From: an uncultured Prevotellaceae bacterium
Lineage (GTDB): Bacteria > Bacteroidota > Bacteroidia > Bacteroidales > Bacteroidaceae
Assembly: GCA_902771155.1 (NCBI GenBank)
Contig: CACXVS010000023.1
Span: 1 to 42,420 of the forward strand
Direction of reading: 5' to 3'
DNA: 42,420 nt
The position numbers were made by a program, and so were the translations under genes. Each line of letters starts with the position of its first letter. The first letter of the stretch is position 1. Under the pieces are notes generated by a model that saw nothing but the letters and a program-made list of their open reading frames with translations, was not told where the DNA came from and did not search any database. Shown here one piece after another: positions 9,035 to 18,374 of this stretch.

Positions 9035-10648
9035 TTATCTGTCAATATCAGGAATTACAACATCAATAGCGGCACAGGTAGCGATCAGGTCAGCAATCTT
9101 CTGACCACGAAGCATCGGGTCGAAAGCGCCAACCAATGAGAGACCCATCGGACGCATCTTCATACGGTACGGACTCTTGTCGCCACGAGAGTCGAGATAA
9201 ACACCAAACTCGCCAGCCACACCCTCAACAGAGTAGTACCACTGTCCCTCAGGCACCTTGATGATAGGCTTCTGCTTCACATAGAAATCACCTTCAGGGA
9301 TATTGTCGATGAGCTGTTCGATGATGTTCAGACTCTGGTACATTTCATTAATATGGACGAGGTAACGTCCCATAGAGTCACAGGTATTAAGCGTGCACTG
9401 CTCCCACTCCACCTTGTCGTACATATCATACGGGTGGTTCTTACGCACATCGTTCTTCCAGCCAGAAGCACGTCCGGCAGGACCAGTCACCGCATAGTTG
9501 ATGCAATCCGCAAGACCCATCGGGCCACAGTTCTCCAGACGGTTGTGGGTGATAACATTATCACCAAACACATCCATATACTCTTGAATCATCGGGCGCA
9601 GGTACTTGACCAGATCCTTCACATTCTTCACAAAATTTGGATCGATATCGTCCTGCAGACCACCTATTCTATAATAATTCTGTATCAAGCGTCCGCCAGT
9701 GGTCTCCTCCATGCAGTTCAACACATGCTCACGATCGCGCATGCCATAGAGGAATGCCGTGAGGGCACCCAAGTCTTGAGCTACACACGAAACATATAGC
9801 AGGTGAGAATCGAGACGCTGAAGTTCGTCCATGATGGTACGGATGTACTTGATGCGGTCGGTAAGCTCTACACCCAAGCCTTCCTCTATCACACCTACCA
9901 GTGCATGACGATGCTGCATGGCTCCCAGATAGTTCAGACGATCGGTCAGGGCCAGTGTCTGAGGATAGGTCATGTCTTCCCACATCTTCTCGATAGCACG
10001 ATGGATATAGCCAAGATGCGGATAGATGCGCTTGACAGTCTCACCGTTAAGAACAGTCTGTAAACGGAGCACACCATGAGTAGCAGGGTGCTGAGGACCA
10101 ATATTAATCACATAATCATCAGCGCCAAAGAGTTTGTTCTGCTTACTCTGTAAACAACCATCTTTGTCGATGTAAAACTCCAGACCGTAGTCAGGCTCCA
10201 CATCGTCGTCAAGAGTGTATTTATCATTGAACTCCCAGTCCTTACGGAAGGGATAGCCCTTGAAATCATTACGCAGGAAGAGTCGGCGCATATCAGGATG
10301 CCCTAAGAATACGATACCGTAGAAATCGTAAACCTCACGCTCCAGAAAGTTAGCCACATGCCAGATGTTTGAAACGGTGGGGATATAAGGAACCATCTGT
10401 CCCTCCAACTCGCTGGTGCCATTGCTTGACATGCCGTCGCCACAAACTTGTGTCTTGGCCAACATTTTCACAGAACAACGCTCATGAGTTTGAGTATTCT
10501 CAAGGATATAGATACAACCTAACCCTTCCTCTGGGCCGAAGTCTTCGCCAACAATAGTGACAAGATAGTCAAACCCCTTCTTGTCTTTCAAGTTCTGCAT
10601 CTCAGAGGCGAACTTGGAAAAATCGAATGATAAGAATTCTAATTTCAT
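9035..10648 (-). CDS. nuoCD: Fused NADH-quinone oxidoreductase subunit C/D
   Basis: One 537-residue frame carries a NuoC (30 kDa) domain at about residues 1-160 and a NuoD (49 kDa) domain at about 175-537. The NuoC part shows EREVYDFYGIVFLGHPDMRR. The NuoD part opens with INIGPQHPATHGVLRL, followed by HLGYIHRAIEKMWEDMTY and DRLNYLGAM, and it ends DVVIPDIDR. NuoD forms the quinone site together with NuoB and NuoH. The fusion is shorter than the roughly 600-residue enterobacterial one, mainly in the C part and linker. The start codon overlaps the nuoB stop by 4 nt. Confidence 0.95.
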   Translation of the reverse strand: MKLEFLSFDFSKFASEMQNLKDKKGFDYLVTIVGEDFGPEEGLGCIYILENTQTHERCSVKMLAKTQVCGDGMSSNGTSELEGQMVPYIPTVSNIWHVANFLEREVYDFYGIVFLGHPDMRRLFLRNDFKGYPFRKDWEFNDKYTLDDDVEPDYGLEFYIDKDGCLQSKQNKLFGADDYVINIGPQHPATHGVLRLQTVLNGETVKRIYPHLGYIHRAIEKMWEDMTYPQTLALTDRLNYLGAMQHRHALVGVIEEGLGVELTDRIKYIRTIMDELQRLDSHLLYVSCVAQDLGALTAFLYGMRDREHVLNCMEETTGGRLIQNYYRIGGLQDDIDPNFVKNVKDLVKYLRPMIQEYMDVFGDNVITHNRLENCGPMGLADCINYAVTGPAGRASGWKNDVRKNHPYDMYDKVEWEQCTLNTCDSMGRYLVHINEMYQSLNIIEQLIDNIPEGDFYVKQKPIIKVPEGQWYYSVEGVAGEFGVYLDSRGDKSPYRMKMRPMGLSLVGAFDPMLRGQKIADLIATCAAIDVVIPDIDR

Positions 10649-11358
10649 GCCTTGTCCTCCTCTTTCTTCAGTTCTTCAACAAATTCCTGGGGAACCTCAG
10701 TGATCACCATAGGCTCTCTGCGATGGTCACCATGCTTTGAGCGGAATGTCAGTTCCTCGTTGGACACACCAAGCTCGCGCTCTTCCTTGGTCTGCTTGTG
10801 GTTGGCACCTCCGAAGAACTTTTCAACCTTCACCTTACGCTGCAACTGCATCATACCATACATGATGGCCTCAGGACGGGGAGGACAACCAGGGATAAAC
10901 ACATCGACAGGTACGATTTCCTCAATACCCTTGACGACATGGTAGCTCGACTTGAACGGACCACCACTGATAGCACAACCACCTACAGCAATGACGTACT
11001 TGGGCTCGGCCATCTCATCATACAGACGCTTCAAGGCCGGTGCCATCTTATGCGTGATGGTACCTGCACACATAATCAAGTCAGCCTGACGAGGAGAGTT
11101 TCGTGTTACCTCGAAACCAAAGCGGGCAAAGTCGTAACGGGAACAACCGCAAGCCATAAACTCAATACCACAACATGATGTGGCAAAGGTAAGCGACCAT
11201 AGTGAGTTTGAGCGTCCCCAGTTAATCAACTGGTCTAGTGAGCCAGTTATCACATTTACGCCTCCCTCATGGAGTTCGTCAACAATCTTCTCCAACGAGG
11301 CATTGTCATTCCATTCCTGATAAGGAATACTTTTGATTTTCGGCTTTCTTACTTCCAT
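10645..11358 (-). CDS. nuoB: NADH-quinone oxidoreductase subunit B
   Basis: This subunit carries the terminal iron-sulfur cluster N2. Cluster ligands are visible as SCCGIE (C62, C63), GGCAISGG (C128) and PGCPPRPEA (C158). The ATG at 11356-11358 (MEVRKPKIK) was chosen, giving 237 residues. A longer in-frame start at 11469 would add 37 residues read entirely inside nuoA, while the chosen ATG has an AGGAG ribosome-binding site 8 nt upstream. The first 10 nt overlap the end of nuoA. After the conserved domain there is a polar tail of about 50 residues (KKEEDKA at the end) longer than in many homologues, with no recognised function. Confidence 0.93.
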   Translation of the reverse strand: MEVRKPKIKSIPYQEWNDNASLEKIVDELHEGGVNVITGSLDQLINWGRSNSLWSLTFATSCCGIEFMACGCSRYDFARFGFEVTRNSPRQADLIMCAGTITHKMAPALKRLYDEMAEPKYVIAVGGCAISGGPFKSSYHVVKGIEEIVPVDVFIPGCPPRPEAIMYGMMQLQRKVKVEKFFGGANHKQTKEERELGVSNEELTFRSKHGDHRREPMVITEVPQEFVEELKKEEDKA

Positions 11359-11699
11359 TCCAAGTCTCCTTTCCGCCAGGCATAAGCCAAGCCTAATACC
11401 AGAACAACCAAGAAGAAGCCGATGCTCAGCAAGGCCAACGCACCGAAGTCCTTCACTACCACAGCCCATGGATAAAGAAACACAGTTTCCACATCAAACA
11501 TGAGGAACAAGATGGCAAAGAGATAAAAACCCACCGATATAGGCAGCCATGAACTGCCTCGGGTAGGAATACCACTCTCATACGGTTCGCCTTTCACCTT
11601 CGCATAGGACCGAGGTCCTATCAGCTTGGCTATGACGTAAGCCGCCACCACCAATGTCAAAGCCGTCAGCAAGACGGTAATTAACAAAGTAAAGTTCAT
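11349..11699 (-). CDS. nuoA: NADH-quinone oxidoreductase subunit A
   Basis: This 116-residue, three-helix membrane subunit is the first gene of the nuo operon. The family motif KGEPYESGIPTRGSS is present in the loop after helix 1, followed by FLMFDVETVFLYPWAVV, which contains the conserved acidic residues. Length and start (MNFTLLITVLL) are standard. Its last 10 nt overlap nuoB. A Bacteroidota-type promoter lies about 90 nt upstream. No nuoE, nuoF or nuoG is next to it; the gene upstream is a phosphatase. Confidence 0.95.
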   Translation of the reverse strand: MNFTLLITVLLTALTLVVAAYVIAKLIGPRSYAKVKGEPYESGIPTRGSSWLPISVGFYLFAILFLMFDVETVFLYPWAVVVKDFGALALLSIGFFLVVLVLGLAYAWRKGDLEWK

Positions 11700-11786
11700 A
11701 AAAATAATTATAACGTTATATATATATTGTTTTCGCCCTTAAGCAGTTACGGCAAAAAAAGATGTACCTTCGCCGCTAATATGCTG

Positions 11787-11794
11787 CAAAGGTA
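11787..11794 (-). promoter_or_regulatory. Predicted -7 box (TACCTTTG) of the nuo operon
   Basis: The minus strand reads TTGTACCTTTGCAGC, a perfect TAnnTTTG box of the Bacteroidota housekeeping sigma factor. No clear TTTG is seen at the -33 position. It would give nuoA a leader of roughly 80 nt that includes a 12-nt palindrome (TATAACGTTATA, 11709-11720) just before the start. Confidence 0.6.
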
Positions 11795-11853
11795 CAATTT
11801 TTTTTTGTAAATAAGTGGAATATTTATTTATTCTTTGATAATAATTGTTAATC

Positions 11854-13386
11854 TCACTTTACCACTTCAATGATTGGTTCTCCGACACAGGCATTCGGCT
11901 GTTGGATATGCAGCATCTGGGTCACCGTTGGGGCGATATCCGTAATATGGACCTCGCGACCCGTGCTGCCATGCTCAACTCTCCAACCATAAAACAGCAG
12001 AGGGATATGAGCATCGTAGGGGTTCCAAGCGCCATGAGTGGTTCCTATAGGCGAAGAGGAAGGCCAAAACTCATACCAGCCTGCCTCCATCACCAACAGC
12101 AGGTCGCCAGAACGATGGGGATGATAGCCCAAGAGAGCACGGTTACGGATGACATCAGGCACACTCCAGGTATTCACCTTCTCAAAGTCCATCACAAACT
12201 GCACATGCGGCAATTGACGTGCATAATCAATCAGTGCCTCTTTTACTTTGGCCAAGTCAAGTCCCAGTTCGGCTATACGGGTATGATTCAGAAATACGCG
12301 GTAACCGTTAATGCCATTGATGATGGAAAGGTCGGTCCCTAAGGTCTCCTTCAGATAAGCCGTCAATTTGTCGTTCTGCACATCCTCTCGGATTCTCCAA
12401 GCTCCACCATTCAACTGATGATCGACCATCCACTGGAAGTTATGGGCGCCACCGTGATCTGCAGTCAGAAAGAGCAAATAGTTTCCCTCACCAACCTGTT
12501 CATCAAGGGCCTTCAAAAGTCGTGCAATATCCTTATCCAACTCGATATAAGCCTCATCTATATGTTCCCCACGGGTACTCCACTCATGGCCAATCACATC
12601 TGTCTGTGAGTAGCTTACACAAAGCATATCCGTCACCTGTCCCCTACCCAGCTGCTCTCCCTTGAGGGCTGCGATGGCCAGATCGGTTGTGATATGTCCA
12701 CAAAGGGGATAATAGCCTACGCGCTTTCCGACTTTTTGGAACTCCTTATTCTTCTTAAGCTCCAGATTATAGGCTTTCACCCAGTCTGGCAGTTCCGTAC
12801 GATAATAGGTACTTGTCATAAACTGTCCGTTGTCAGTATCCAACCAATAGGCATGGTCAGAACTCCTTCCCGCAGGTAGAATAGACGCACGATCTTTATA
12901 GGATATACCAACGACCTTTGACTGGAAATCAGTATGCATTCTGAGCTGGTCGCCAATGGTCGATGAAAGTAAATTGCGAGGCGACATACAGCCTTTCTTG
13001 CGATTATCCGTTCCCACAGGATCTACAGTCTTATCACCACAACAATACACAGCTTCGTCATCGATGAAAAAATCATTGCCACAGATACCATGGAAAGCGG
13101 GAGTAGTACCTGTATAAATGCTCGTATGACCGATAGCAGTGACCGTAGGCACATAATTTATCAGGCAGTTGTCACAACTAAAGCCATTACTGACTATCCG
13201 TTTGAGACCATCTTCTCGAAACTGGTCGTAGTACCTACTAAGGTAGTCCCAACGCATCTGGTCGACCACAATCCCGACGACAAGCTTTGGGCGCTCACCA
13301 AAACCTGTATGTGCCAGTACCTGAATGGCAGACAAAGCCATTAACACAATAAGGACAAACTGTTTTCTCATATTTTTAATGATCAT
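11854..13386 (-). CDS. pafA: PafA-type alkaline phosphatase (phosphate-irrepressible)
   Basis: This 510-residue exported phosphomonoesterase belongs to the alkaline phosphatase superfamily. A signal peptide is visible (MRKQFVLIVLMALSAIQVLA). The active site matches the Elizabethkingia PafA set: Thr nucleophile T81 in YVPTVTAIGH, N104 in CGNDF, and K164/R166 in SYKDRAS, corresponding to T79, N100, K162 and R164 of that enzyme. Metal-site motifs VVDQMRWDYL and LTADHGGAHN are present. A phosphodiesterase of the NPP type would lack the Lys/Arg pair. The start overlaps the upstream epimerase stop by 4 nt (ATGA), suggesting translational coupling within the mannan operon. An internal start five residues later (MRKQF) is also possible. 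Confidence 0.85.
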   Translation of the reverse strand: MIIKNMRKQFVLIVLMALSAIQVLAHTGFGERPKLVVGIVVDQMRWDYLSRYYDQFREDGLKRIVSNGFSCDNCLINYVPTVTAIGHTSIYTGTTPAFHGICGNDFFIDDEAVYCCGDKTVDPVGTDNRKKGCMSPRNLLSSTIGDQLRMHTDFQSKVVGISYKDRASILPAGRSSDHAYWLDTDNGQFMTSTYYRTELPDWVKAYNLELKKNKEFQKVGKRVGYYPLCGHITTDLAIAALKGEQLGRGQVTDMLCVSYSQTDVIGHEWSTRGEHIDEAYIELDKDIARLLKALDEQVGEGNYLLFLTADHGGAHNFQWMVDHQLNGGAWRIREDVQNDKLTAYLKETLGTDLSIINGINGYRVFLNHTRIAELGLDLAKVKEALIDYARQLPHVQFVMDFEKVNTWSVPDVIRNRALLGYHPHRSGDLLLVMEAGWYEFWPSSSPIGTTHGAWNPYDAHIPLLFYGWRVEHGSTGREVHITDIAPTVTQMLHIQQPNACVGEPIIEVVK

Positions 13387-14657
13387 TCACTTGTTCTTTC
13401 TATAATTTCCATACACATTCGGCCATTATGATAAGGACATTTCCAAAAACCCGCCTTATCATCAACAGTATTGAGCGTACCATCAGGATGACGACTCCAA
13501 TGCCATTCTCCATTCTCCCAATCAATGAGTTGGGTCTTGATATACTTCCAGCAATTGACGGCTCTGTCGAAAGCAGACGCATCACCAAAATGCTGCCAGA
13601 TATTAAACCATCCCACTACATTCTCTGCCTGTACCCACCAATGGAGATCATCATCTACATGACCTGTCGACAGGTTAGCCTCATGAATCATCGCCCCATT
13701 GGGTCGCAAACCTTTTTCTGAAGCCTTGGCAACTTCACGCACGATGGGTTCCATCTTCGCAAGCACAGCATGATCACCTAATACGAGAGCTGCTTCATGC
13801 ATCAGCCACGAACACTCGATATCATGGCCATAACTCTCCAGATGTCCGGCACCACGTGTCCAATCCATCTCAAAGAACAGATCAAGGTGATGGGTCTCAG
13901 GATTCAGGATTTTATCCGTAAAGATGGAAATAATATTGCGCAGCGAGGCCTCAACTGAAACAATGGTTTCAACTGGTATAGTAATACCCACAGGCAATAC
14001 CGATCCGATGGCTGGAACATAATCGCACGACTCTTGGGCGTGCATCTCCTTCAGACAACGCAAAAGATTGGTATAGGGTTCTATGATATGCAGATGAGTA
14101 TTCTGTGACTTGGGATAGTTTTCATCAAGTTCTGAAAGACGCATATCAGCAATAGGTTGCCAATCGCGTGTTGTAGCTTCGATATAGCCATTGTACTCTC
14201 TGTCAAGTGCGTGTTCTTCTATGCAGTCATACAAATCAAGGGCATATTCCAAAACTTCCCTATCACCAGTGGCACGAGCATATTCCGACAATCCATAAAG
14301 GGCAAAGCCTATGGCATAGAACTGCTTACGGGTATTCAAGGGCTGTCCTTTGTAGTCAAGACTCCAATAGACACCGCCAAACTCCCTGTCGATGAAATGT
14401 TCGACAAAGTAGTCCTTAGCATAAGTGGCCGTTTCCAGATATTCTTGTTTCCCCAACACCCGGTAGGCAGCAGAGAATGTCCAGAGGATACGGGCATTAA
14501 GGATTGCTCCTTTTTCTGCCTCAGGATGAAGTACTTCATTGCCATCAATGCGACCATAGAATCCACCGTTTTCACGGTCGATCATCTTTGTTTGCCAAAA
14601 GCGCAGGATGTTCTCCTCTAGAACATCCTGCATCTCCTTTTTTAATATTTCTAACAT
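13383..14657 (-). CDS. Mannobiose (cellobiose-type) 2-epimerase
   Basis: This 424-residue cytosolic (alpha/alpha)6-barrel enzyme belongs to the N-acylglucosamine 2-epimerase family. Family features include FWQTKMIDRENGGFYGRIDG near the N-terminus, NTHLHIIEPYTNLLR (H188, H190), YGHDIECSWLMHEAA (H278) and a terminal EWHWSRHPDG. Cellobiose 2-epimerases interconvert the reducing glucose and mannose of beta-1,4 disaccharides. Because the neighbouring gene encodes mannosylglucose phosphorylase, the likely physiological reaction is mannobiose to mannosylglucose, as established for the Bacteroides fragilis mannan pathway. The gene lies 2 nt after the symporter and overlaps pafA. Confidence 0.88.
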   Translation of the reverse strand: MLEILKKEMQDVLEENILRFWQTKMIDRENGGFYGRIDGNEVLHPEAEKGAILNARILWTFSAAYRVLGKQEYLETATYAKDYFVEHFIDREFGGVYWSLDYKGQPLNTRKQFYAIGFALYGLSEYARATGDREVLEYALDLYDCIEEHALDREYNGYIEATTRDWQPIADMRLSELDENYPKSQNTHLHIIEPYTNLLRCLKEMHAQESCDYVPAIGSVLPVGITIPVETIVSVEASLRNIISIFTDKILNPETHHLDLFFEMDWTRGAGHLESYGHDIECSWLMHEAALVLGDHAVLAKMEPIVREVAKASEKGLRPNGAMIHEANLSTGHVDDDLHWWVQAENVVGWFNIWQHFGDASAFDRAVNCWKYIKTQLIDWENGEWHWSRHPDGTLNTVDDKAGFWKCPYHNGRMCMEIIERTSE

Positions 14658-14659
14658 TC

Positions 14660-16054
14660 TTATTCTATCGAACGTATTTTCTTCAGTTCTCCATTTATTT
14701 CCTTGATACGATCAGTCGTCAGCGGATAGAACCAGACGACAATGATGGCAAAGGCAGCGACAGCAGCAGGAATAAAGCTCATGAGCCAACGTAGCACCAT
14801 CAGTGCACTCTCGGGCTGAACAACTCCAGTCTGAAGTTCGGAAGCATCTGTGACGTAACCGAAACCTGAGAGAAGCCATAGAACGGCAGCACCACCAATG
14901 GCACCGCCAAATTTCTGAGCCATAGATGCAGAAGAGAAGATAAGACCAGTAGATGCTGTATGGAACTTCAGTTCAGCATAATCGCTCACGTCGGCATACA
15001 TACTCCAGATCAACGGTGACATGATGCCTGTGAAGATAGAGATGATAATCTGTAGGATAAGCATCGTCCAGAAGCCTCCCGGCGTGCAAGGCACAAAGAA
15101 GAAAGCAATGCTAAACACCACAAGGACGGCATTAACGAATATAAACGTGGTTTTCTTGCCCAACACGTTGGCGATGGGCACGCAGAGTGCCACACCCACC
15201 ATGTTTGAAACCTCACCAATACCAAGGAACAGACCAGCATAGAAGAGGAAAGATATGGAAAAGAACGCCAGGCTGACATCCGGGCCAATGATGTCCTGGA
15301 AGAAATATGCGACTGTAGCTCCGCGAACCGTATTGAAGAGGTTTGAACACAATGCGGCACCGATAAGCAACCACCAAGGTTTGTTGGAAAGCAACGACTT
15401 GAAATCGTCGCCAACACTTACCGTGGAAACAGTCTTCAAATGCTCCCTCGTTAAAAGAAAGCAAAGGATGAACATAACAAAACAGGCCGATGCAATAACA
15501 ACCATTCCCCAGAACCATCCGTCCTTCGTATTATAGCCACCCAGCATATTCGTCAATGGCTCCCAAAGGAAGAGGGCGAGGAACGAGCCTCCATAGGCGA
15601 AAAACATACGGAAAGAAGAAAAAACCGTCTTCTCATTGGAATCGTCGGTCATGACACCCAACATAGCTCCATAAGGAACATTGATACCTGTATAGACGGT
15701 CATCATCATAATATAAGTAATGTACGCCCATATAAGTTTGGCACCATAGTTCCAGTCTGGTGTGGTAAACAGCAGAATGCCACAAATAGAGAACAGTGGA
15801 GCAACCCACAACAAGAAGGGGCGATATTTTCCCCATCGGGTGTTAGTTCGGTCAGCAATGATACCCATCATGGGATCAGAAACTGCATCCCAAATACGGG
15901 TAACAAGTACAAGCACACCAGCATCGACCAGCGAAAGGCCGAAAATGTTAGAATAGAAAAACGGCAAATAGTAGGAGAATATCTTCCAAAAAGTAGAGGA
16001 AGACATATCACCAAAGCCATAGCCAATCTTTTCAATCAATTTAGTCTTTGCCAT
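14660..16054 (-). CDS. GPH-family sugar:cation symporter (probable mannobiose importer)
   Basis: This 464-residue, 12-helix inner-membrane transporter belongs to the glycoside-pentoside-hexuronide (MelB-like) family. The N-terminus KIGYGFGDMSSSTFWKIFSYYLPFFYSNIFG is typical, as are DPMMGIIADRTNTRWGKYRPFLLW and DYAELKFHTASTGLIFSSA. The family couples sugar uptake to sodium or protons. From position between the phosphorylase and the epimerase, beta-mannobiose or small manno-oligosaccharides are the expected substrate; this is inference. Spacing is 3 nt from the phosphorylase and 2 nt from the epimerase. Confidence 0.88.
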   Translation of the reverse strand: MAKTKLIEKIGYGFGDMSSSTFWKIFSYYLPFFYSNIFGLSLVDAGVLVLVTRIWDAVSDPMMGIIADRTNTRWGKYRPFLLWVAPLFSICGILLFTTPDWNYGAKLIWAYITYIMMMTVYTGINVPYGAMLGVMTDDSNEKTVFSSFRMFFAYGGSFLALFLWEPLTNMLGGYNTKDGWFWGMVVIASACFVMFILCFLLTREHLKTVSTVSVGDDFKSLLSNKPWWLLIGAALCSNLFNTVRGATVAYFFQDIIGPDVSLAFFSISFLFYAGLFLGIGEVSNMVGVALCVPIANVLGKKTTFIFVNAVLVVFSIAFFFVPCTPGGFWTMLILQIIISIFTGIMSPLIWSMYADVSDYAELKFHTASTGLIFSSASMAQKFGGAIGGAAVLWLLSGFGYVTDASELQTGVVQPESALMVLRWLMSFIPAAVAAFAIIVVWFYPLTTDRIKEINGELKKIRSIE

Positions 16055-16057
16055 ATT

Positions 16058-17221
16058 TTATAATATTTTGTTTTTTGCAATCATTTTCTTGATAGTCTCT
16101 ACGCTAGCAGCAGTCGTCAGACCGTCTTCAGGTGTGTTCATACAGTAGTCAACTAACTTGTCGATTGTGGAAGTTGCCACATGCATGCGTGTATCGGCAG
16201 AAGCATAATAAATGAACACCGTCCCGTTCTGATCAGCGATCCAGCCATTGGCAAAAGCCACATTCATCACATCACCTAAATACTCGTCACCTTCTGGCAC
16301 CAGGAAATAGCCACCTGGACGGGCAATCACTTTTGTGGGATCGTCCAATGACGTCATATACATATAAAGGACATAACGCAATCCATCTGCTGTAGCACGC
16401 ACACCATGAGCCAGATGCAACCAACCTTTTGAAGTCTTGATGGGATGTGGACCCTCACCATTCTTTACCTCTGTGATAGTGTGATATTTGCGCTCATAGA
16501 TTATTGTCTCTTCTTTAATCTCTGCATGAGTAATATCATCAACTAACGCCCAGCCAATACCTCCACCAGAACCTGTATCGATAAAACCATCCTGAGGACG
16601 CGTGTAAAAGGCATACTTCTCATTTACGAACTCAGGGTGCAGTACCACATTGCGCTGCTGACTCTTCGTTTTCAAGTCTGGCAGACGATACCAAGTCTTC
16701 AGATCTTTTGTTCGTGCAATGGCTGCTGTAGCAGTTGCAGCTGAGAGGTTACCAGGTTGCGTATCGTCATGACGCTCAGCACAGAAAACACCATAAATCC
16801 AACCGTCCTCGTGCTGTGTGATGCGCATATCATAGATGTTCGTTGCGGGGATGGTGTCATCTGGCATGGTAATTGGCTCTTCCCAGAAACGGAAATTATC
16901 AACACCATTTGGCGACTCTGCAACTGCGAAGAAACTCTTTCGGTCAGCTCCCTCCACACGTACCACCAACAAATACTTCCCATTCCACTTGATAGCCCCA
17001 GAATTCAAGGTCGCATTGCACATGATGCGCTGCATCAGATATGGGTTGTCTTTCTCATTGAAGTCATACTTCCACTCCAAAGGCACATGTTCAGCAGTGA
17101 GAATTGGATATTCATACTTCTCATAGATGCCGTTACCCCACTCTACGGGTTTATTCTTACGGCTCAGCAGCGCTTCATGATGGGCACGCAAGGCTGCTAC
17201 TTTCTTTTCAAACTCAGACAT
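16058..17221 (-). CDS. 4-O-beta-D-mannosyl-D-glucose phosphorylase (GH130)
   Basis: This 387-residue cytosolic GH130 phosphorylase splits mannosyl-beta-1,4-glucose with inorganic phosphate into mannose 1-phosphate and glucose. The general-acid aspartate is D131 in [10 protein letters not shown], the same position as in the characterised B. fragilis enzyme. Phosphate-binding basic residues are expected in [21 protein letters not shown] and in the [15 protein letters not shown] region. The length also fits this subfamily rather than the shorter mannooligosaccharide phosphorylases. The product mannose 1-phosphate enters metabolism without ATP. The gene lies 31 nt after GH26, the largest gap in the operon. 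Confidence 0.9.
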   Translation of the reverse strand: MSEFEKKVAALRAHHEALLSRKNKPVEWGNGIYEKYEYPILTAEHVPLEWKYDFNEKDNPYLMQRIMCNATLNSGAIKWNGKYLLVVRVEGADRKSFFAVAESPNGVDNFRFWEEPITMPDDTIPATNIYDMRITQHEDGWIYGVFCAERHDDTQPGNLSAATATAAIARTKDLKTWYRLPDLKTKSQQRNVVLHPEFVNEKYAFYTRPQDGFIDTGSGGGIGWALVDDITHAEIKEETIIYERKYHTITEVKNGEGPHPIKTSKGWLHLAHGVRATADGLRYVLYMYMTSLDDPTKVIARPGGYFLVPEGDEYLGDVMNVAFANGWIADQNGTVFIYYASADTRMHVATSTIDKLVDYCMNTPEDGLTTAASVETIKKMIAKNKIL

Positions 17222-17252
17222 TGATTAATTCGGTTATTTGGATTGATAATGA

Positions 17253-18371
17253 TTACTTTACAATATCCTTTAAGAACAGAACATTCTCCTTTGCATACAT
17301 CTCCTTGAAATAAGGTGCATCAGGTTTGGACGGTGATGGACCGAACCACTCATGACTGGCATTGCGCCATACGAGGAAATAGCAAATCTGATATTTATCG
17401 AGTACCGGTGTGAGCGTAGAAGTCCACCAAGTGGGATCTGTGAGATTTTTCAGACCACACTCTGTAAGGGCAGCTCTCTTTCCATGGTCGGCAGCAAATT
17501 TAGTCAACATGGCAAGGTTCTGATCCAATTGTGCAACGAAATCTTCCTTCGATCCCCACTGATAACCATCGATACCTACCAGTTCAACGCTGTCGTCACC
17601 AGGATAGCGTTCCAGATACTTCTCTTCTGTCAGATCTGCAGCCATACCAGGTGAGTAAGCCCAAAGCAGATTATCAAAGCCATCTTCATCAAGTTTATCT
17701 TGTAGCATATTCCACAAAGCCTTGTATTCTTCTGCCGAACAGAGTTTTTCACCCCACCAGAACCAGCTGCCCGTATTCTCATGCCAAGGACGGAAAATAA
17801 TAGGAATCTTCTGACCATCATCAGTCGTCAGCGAAGCAAGGAACTTGCTGAGACGCTGCATCCAGGTCTGGAACTTTTCATACTGAGAGCCGCCCTTGAG
17901 TATATTCTTAACTACTGTTGAGTCGCTAATATCCCAAGCCGTTCCTTCAGGAAATTTCTGACCTGCATTACCACCACCATCAATGGTTGTCACAGGATTA
18001 CGCGGATGCCAACTGATGGTGATTATACCACCCCTCTGATGATGCTTGATAATCTCCTCACGCATCTTGGTAAAAGGCACACTATCAAGATTCTTTTCGT
18101 CGCCCATCTCGATACCACCGAGTTCAAATCCCATGACAGCAGGCCAGTCACCACAGACGTTCTTAACATCACTGCTGTCATTCTGATACTCCCAGGTAAG
18201 CCCGTAGAACGGATCATCCTGGTGACCGAACATATAACCTTTCTGTCTGAGGGTATCCAAGCGTTCCTTCAACAGATCTTCTTGATCTTTCACAGACTCC
18301 GTCTGCTTCGTGGTCGTACAAGCTACTATCGTCAGCCCTACCACTGCTAATGCTATTAGTTTTTTCATCAT
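17253..18371 (-). CDS. Beta-mannanase, GH26 lipoprotein
   Basis: This 372-residue endo-beta-1,4-mannanase (mannobiose-forming type likely) has a lipoprotein signal with lipobox Cys C18 (TIVAC). The GH26 acid/base is E198 in IIFRPWHENTGSWFWWG and the nucleophile is E304 in ALTECGL. WHPRNPV and GIDGYQWG are further family signatures. There is no obvious acidic surface-export signal directly after the Cys, so periplasmic placement is as likely as surface exposure. It sits 3 nt after the esterase gene and precedes the phosphorylase. Confidence 0.9.
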   Translation of the reverse strand: MMKKLIALAVVGLTIVACTTTKQTESVKDQEDLLKERLDTLRQKGYMFGHQDDPFYGLTWEYQNDSSDVKNVCGDWPAVMGFELGGIEMGDEKNLDSVPFTKMREEIIKHHQRGGIITISWHPRNPVTTIDGGGNAGQKFPEGTAWDISDSTVVKNILKGGSQYEKFQTWMQRLSKFLASLTTDDGQKIPIIFRPWHENTGSWFWWGEKLCSAEEYKALWNMLQDKLDEDGFDNLLWAYSPGMAADLTEEKYLERYPGDDSVELVGIDGYQWGSKEDFVAQLDQNLAMLTKFAADHGKRAALTECGLKNLTDPTWWTSTLTPVLDKYQICYFLVWRNASHEWFGPSPSKPDAPYFKEMYAKENVLFLKDIVK

Positions 18372-18374
18372 GTG

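Noticed and set aside
11359..11469. Longer nuoB start adding 37 residues
   Set aside because: The extra residues lie wholly within nuoA in another frame and do not look like NuoB. A good AGGAG site precedes the start at 11358.
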